From Gemmatimonadota bacterium (GTDB lineage: Bacteria > Latescibacterota > UBA2968), in assembly GCA_026705765.1 (NCBI GenBank), contig JAPPAB010000104.1:1-64000 (forward strand): a stretch of DNA of 64,000 nt, read 5' to 3'. The translations under genes and the position numbers were made by a program. Shown here piece by piece: positions 61,052 through 64,000 of this stretch (the stretch's first letter is position 1; every line of letters starts with the position of its first letter). Below the pieces are notes generated by a model that was given only the letters and a program-made list of their open reading frames with translations, was not told the DNA's origin and searched no databases.

Positions 61052-61897
61052 TTGATTATAGGTTTCATAGGTGATATACACGGACGTGCATGCCATGCCC
61101 TTGCCATTCTCCTGACCTGGCAGTCAATGCGAAAAAAGCGATTTGACCTTGTCGTTCAAGTTGGCGATTTGGGGGTTATGCCACTACCGCAGAGCGGTGA
61201 GATTCCCTACGATAGATTCTCCCAGTGGGATCCGGCTGTGTACGATTTGTGTAGCCTCATCCTGGCAGAAGGGCCAGATGCACGAATCGCACGCGATACA
61301 CGGTCACAATTAACATCTTCGATCCTTGTAGTAGCAGGCAATCACGACGAATTCTCTGATATTCGAAATTCTATAGAGACAAAATCTTCTGTACCCATTC
61401 CACTTGACCCGCATGGTCTCTTCGAGTGCGTACCAGACGGTTTCACACTTGAGGTTGGAAAGGAGACGATTGGCTTTTGTGAAGGAGGAGACCCAGAGGC
61501 TCTTCAACACAACTACCCAAAGAGTATAGATATTCTCGTTTCACATGAAGGAGGATTTGGAGTTGGTGCCGATGCTGATAACCTCGCCGAAGGGCCTCAG
61601 GCTTTGCTCGAATATCTGAGGACATCAAGACCGCGTTACCATGTATTTGGGCACTTTCACCATCCAGTCGCCCCGAGAAAAGTGTACGAGACGGAGTGCA
61701 TTCAGATTGCCAGCATAGTGAGCAACCCCAGAGACCCAACATTGCAGGTTATAAACGAAGGATGTATTGGTGCGCTCGATACAGAGACCGGAGATTTTGA
61801 ATTTGTGAGCGGAGATTGGCTAAGCACCTATAAACGTGACGAGGGATTCCAATTGCTTGCTGACGCTATAAATAAAACATCAACGCTTCTTTGTTAA
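61052..61897 (+). CDS. Metallophosphoesterase (calcineurin-like)
   Basis: A 281-residue enzyme with the full motif set: GDIHGR (residues 7-12), VGDLG, AGNHDE, SHEG and GHFHHP. It likely hydrolyses a phosphoester using two metals. TTG start with AAGGAAC upstream. It follows debris containing its own 3' end. Confidence 0.85.
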   Translation: MIIGFIGDIHGRACHALAILLTWQSMRKKRFDLVVQVGDLGVMPLPQSGEIPYDRFSQWDPAVYDLCSLILAEGPDARIARDTRSQLTSSILVVAGNHDEFSDIRNSIETKSSVPIPLDPHGLFECVPDGFTLEVGKETIGFCEGGDPEALQHNYPKSIDILVSHEGGFGVGADADNLAEGPQALLEYLRTSRPRYHVFGHFHHPVAPRKVYETECIQIASIVSNPRDPTLQVINEGCIGALDTETGDFEFVSGDWLSTYKRDEGFQLLADAINKTSTLLC

Positions 61898-61922
61898 TGC
61901 TCGGAAGGAATTACGAAATATC

Positions 61923-62657
61923 GTGAAAAAGTTGACCGTGTATTCGCATACCGAGCGACCCGACCTGCGAGAGCAGACATGGGATTCCCGAACGAACTGG
62001 CCCGAGTTCATATTTCATGCCGAGGGGCCCAAGGAGATAACAGCTCAGTTACTCGAGAAGTTTCCCCAATTTCAACTATATTATTGCGAATCTGAGGATC
62101 AATTGGCTGCCTATAGTATCGCAATCCCCATCCCGTGGACCGGTCATGACGAAGACTTACCAGAAGGCTGGACACCAGCGCTGGAATTGGGCTTGAGAGA
62201 AGGAATACAGGACCCTACAACTCTCTGCGCGTTGGGGGTCGATATAAGGCCAGATCGCCAGGGACAAGGGTACAGCCGAGAAATTTTGCTGGCCATGAAG
62301 CACACTGCTGACTGCCATGGATTCTCATTCCTCATCGCGCCGGTACGACCGACATTCAAGGACAGATACCCGCTTACAGCAATTGACGATTACATAGCGT
62401 GGAAACGAGAGGATGGGCAGCCCTTTGATCCATGGATCCGAGTACATTGGAAAATTGGAGGTCGGATTGCACGGGCGGCACCGAAATCAATGTCTGTCCG
62501 AGGTACAGTCGATGATTGGGAGAAATGGACGGACATGTCCTTCCCAACATCGGGAGAATACGTCGTTCCAGGAGCACTGGCACTTGTCTCAATTGACCGA
62601 GAAAACAACTGTGGCTATCACGAAGAACCCAATGTGTGGATTATACATGACGTGTGA
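61923..62657 (+). CDS. GNAT N-acetyltransferase
   Basis: A 244-residue acetyltransferase: GVDIRPDRQGQGYSREILLAMKHTADCHGF (about residues 106-135) is the acetyl-CoA region. GTG start. The C-terminal half (IRVHWKIGGRIARAAP, SFPTSGEYVVPGALALV) fits a branch that handles larger substrates. It lies between the phosphoesterase and the methyltransferase, which the debris at 60945 suggests were once adjacent. Confidence 0.8.
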   Translation: MKKLTVYSHTERPDLREQTWDSRTNWPEFIFHAEGPKEITAQLLEKFPQFQLYYCESEDQLAAYSIAIPIPWTGHDEDLPEGWTPALELGLREGIQDPTTLCALGVDIRPDRQGQGYSREILLAMKHTADCHGFSFLIAPVRPTFKDRYPLTAIDDYIAWKREDGQPFDPWIRVHWKIGGRIARAAPKSMSVRGTVDDWEKWTDMSFPTSGEYVVPGALALVSIDRENNCGYHEEPNVWIIHDV

Positions 62658-62678
62658 GCATGTCAATTGAAACTTTAA

Positions 62679-63323
62679 ATGAATAAAAGCAAAATTATAC
62701 CATTCTATGGATCGGAAAATCGCCATCTATTTGAGATTGAACGGCGATGTATGGATAAAGATGGCGTCGTCATTGAGTACCTCGATAAAATCTTGCCTTC
62801 TGGCCTGGTGATTGACATTGGAGCGGGAAATGGATATACGGCAGCTTCGCTAACCAGAAATAATAGAAAGGTTATACCCTATGAGCCGTCCAATAATATG
62901 ATTGATCGAAATCAAGCCCTACCCTGGGTCAGAGGTATTGCACAGGAGCTTCCTTTCCGATCGAACTCTTTTGAGGGAGCCTATGCTACATGGGCGTATT
63001 TTTTCCCTGCTATAGGATATGGAAAAGAGGGATTAGAGGAATTGATCAGAGTAATCAAGCCTCAAGGTCCGATCTGCATTGTAGATAATGCAGGAGATGA
63101 CGAATTCTGTGGTCTTTTTGAGCGCGATATTTCCAGTGATTCATCCTGGTGGTATAAGAGAGGTTTTGAGAGTCATATTTTGGAGACCAGTTTTAAGTTT
63201 GACTCCATAGAGGAAGCCCAGGAGCTTCTGTCATTTTATTGGACGCTCAACGGGCGCAAACCAGGTAGCGAAGTAGATATCGAGATTGAGTATAAAGTGG
63301 TAGTTTTCATAGGAAAAAAATGA
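62679..63323 (+). CDS. Class I SAM-dependent methyltransferase
   Basis: A 214-residue methyltransferase with DIGAGNG at residues 46-52, YEPSNNMI at strand 2, FEGAYATWAYFFPAIG, and LIRVIKPQGPICIVDNAG. Its start region is duplicated at 60980-61023. Its stop overlaps the next ATG. Substrate unknown. Confidence 0.85.
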   Translation: MNKSKIIPFYGSENRHLFEIERRCMDKDGVVIEYLDKILPSGLVIDIGAGNGYTAASLTRNNRKVIPYEPSNNMIDRNQALPWVRGIAQELPFRSNSFEGAYATWAYFFPAIGYGKEGLEELIRVIKPQGPICIVDNAGDDEFCGLFERDISSDSSWWYKRGFESHILETSFKFDSIEEAQELLSFYWTLNGRKPGSEVDIEIEYKVVVFIGKK

Positions 63324-63541
63324 CCCCACTTCTTCAAAAGGCTTTTGAGAGAGCCACCAAACTTCCACAAGAGAAACAGGATCAATTTGCGCGTTTCCTG
63401 ATGGCCGAACTTGAGTCGGATCAGCGATGGGCTGAGTTGTTTAGCCGTCCTGAGTCCGAGGATTTACTGGAGTGGTTGGCCGATGAAGCCATTGTAGCAC
63501 ACAGGGCAGGACGGACACTACCTCTCAACGTTAATGTGTGA
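63320..63541 (+). CDS. Antitoxin-like small protein
   Basis: A 73-residue helical protein: LLQKAFERATKLPQEKQDQFARFLMAELESDQRWAELFSRPESEDLLEWLADEAI, then RAGRTLPLNV, resembling antitoxins of RelB/ParD-like or similar modules. The ATG overlaps the methyltransferase stop. No toxin gene follows; the next gene is a flavin-binding oxidoreductase. Confidence 0.5.
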   Translation: MTPLLQKAFERATKLPQEKQDQFARFLMAELESDQRWAELFSRPESEDLLEWLADEAIVAHRAGRTLPLNVNV

Positions 63542-63572
63542 AATACCGTCGCTAAAAGGAGACATACGCGAA

Positions 63573-64000
63573 ATGGCAACACAATATACTTCTATAACAG
63601 ATGAGCAAGCTGCGCTAATCAAGAACGCTCCCCTATTCTTTGTAGCGACAGCCGATCCAAATTTGGAAAACGGACTTGATGGAACAGGTGCTGTAAATTT
63701 GTCGCCAAAGGGAGGTACACCCTTACATATTCTCACGCCAAATCGCGTTGCTTATCTCGACTATCCCGGCAGTGGGAATGAGACAGCGCGTCATGCGGTC
63801 TCTGGAGGACCAATCACGATCATGGTGTGCTCCTTTGAGGAAGGTGATGCGGGCATTGTTCGACTCTATGGACATGCACGGATCGTTGAGCTTGACGACT
63901 CGCCTCTCGCACGTAAGATGCTCAAAAGACCTGCTCAAGAATTGAAGAAACCTCGGCAAGTGATTGAAGTGAACATTAAAAAAACGCAAACGAGTTGTGG
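63573..64000 (+). CDS. Pyridoxamine-5'-phosphate-oxidase-fold FMN protein, N-terminal part
   Basis: The frame starts at ATG 63573 after AAGGAG and runs off the right edge. The visible 142 residues show QAALIKNAPLFFVATADPN, then VNLSPKG, VAYLDYPGSGNETARH, IMVCSFE and IVRLYGHARIV, typical of the pyridoxamine-phosphate-oxidase family that binds FMN or F420. The C-terminus is outside the window. Confidence 0.75.
   Translation, partial: MATQYTSITDEQAALIKNAPLFFVATADPNLENGLDGTGAVNLSPKGGTPLHILTPNRVAYLDYPGSGNETARHAVSGGPITIMVCSFEEGDAGIVRLYGHARIVELDDSPLARKMLKRPAQELKKPRQVIEVNIKKTQTSC

Noticed and set aside
1-64000. CRISPR array, IS element or integrase gene
   Set aside because: No regularly spaced repeats, terminal inverted repeats with a transposase, or tyrosine recombinase motifs were seen.

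Overview
The window looks like an accessory region of a free-living or host-associated bacterium of the Planctomycetota / Verrucomicrobiota / Poribacteria / Latescibacterota type. That placement is inferred from gene content: a DUF1552 protein next to a c-type-cytochrome DUF1587-DUF1595-DUF1592-DUF1588-DUF1585 protein, five sulfatases, three phytanoyl-CoA-dioxygenase-like proteins, DUF4838, a sialidase-like protein, and an ECF sigma factor fused to a DUF1080-like domain. No rRNA or core housekeeping gene is present, so the phylum is not settled. Base composition is mixed: compare the C-rich sulfatase at 8.6-10 kb with the AT-rich nucleotidyltransferase at 22.5-23.6 kb.

Layout. 1-5.3 kb: acetyltransferase end, P-loop kinase, methyltransferase, DUF2441, MNIO/DUF692, FAD oxidoreductase, Nudix. 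5.4-12.5 kb: glycan-related block (DUF4838, five-bladed propeller hydrolase, Thr-type sulfatase, sialidase, sigma-DUF1080 fusion). 12.5-31 kb: single-gene modules, mostly methyltransferases, acetyltransferases, nucleotidyltransferase and phosphotransferase, plus MFS, S66 peptidase, HAD, SDR and aldo-keto reductases, with a tRNA-like gene at 13.5 kb and attC-like hairpins at 24.4 and 25.0 kb. 32-42 kb: alpha-fucosidase remnant, the DUF1552/cytochrome pair and four sulfatases. 42-64 kb: a DUF4160-DUF2442 module, then more single-gene modules (serine hydrolases, APH, ANT, AAC(3), GNATs, PhyH, VOC, HIT, metallophosphatase) and a few small toxin-antitoxin-like genes.

How it works together. Two themes alternate. 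The first is extracellular or periplasmic handling of sulfated, fucosylated or sialylated glycans (sulfatases, glycoside hydrolases, heme-c protein). The second is a dense collection of small-molecule-modifying enzymes: nine intact class I methyltransferases, eight GNATs, two APH-fold kinases, two nucleotidyltransferases and one AAC(3). Almost all are on the + strand and many start and stop codons overlap.

The most unusual signal is structural. At five places a short piece of another gene of the same window (its 3' end, its 5' end, or both joined with about 0.5 kb missing between) sits directly 5' of a + strand gene. Twice this debris supplies the ribosome binding site of the next gene. Together with attC-like hairpins around one acetyltransferase gene, an alpha/beta hydrolase that has lost its nucleophile segment, and fragments of an FtsX-type permease and a fucosidase, this suggests a recombining, cassette-like region that gains, duplicates and internally deletes genes. 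No integrase gene is visible in the window.
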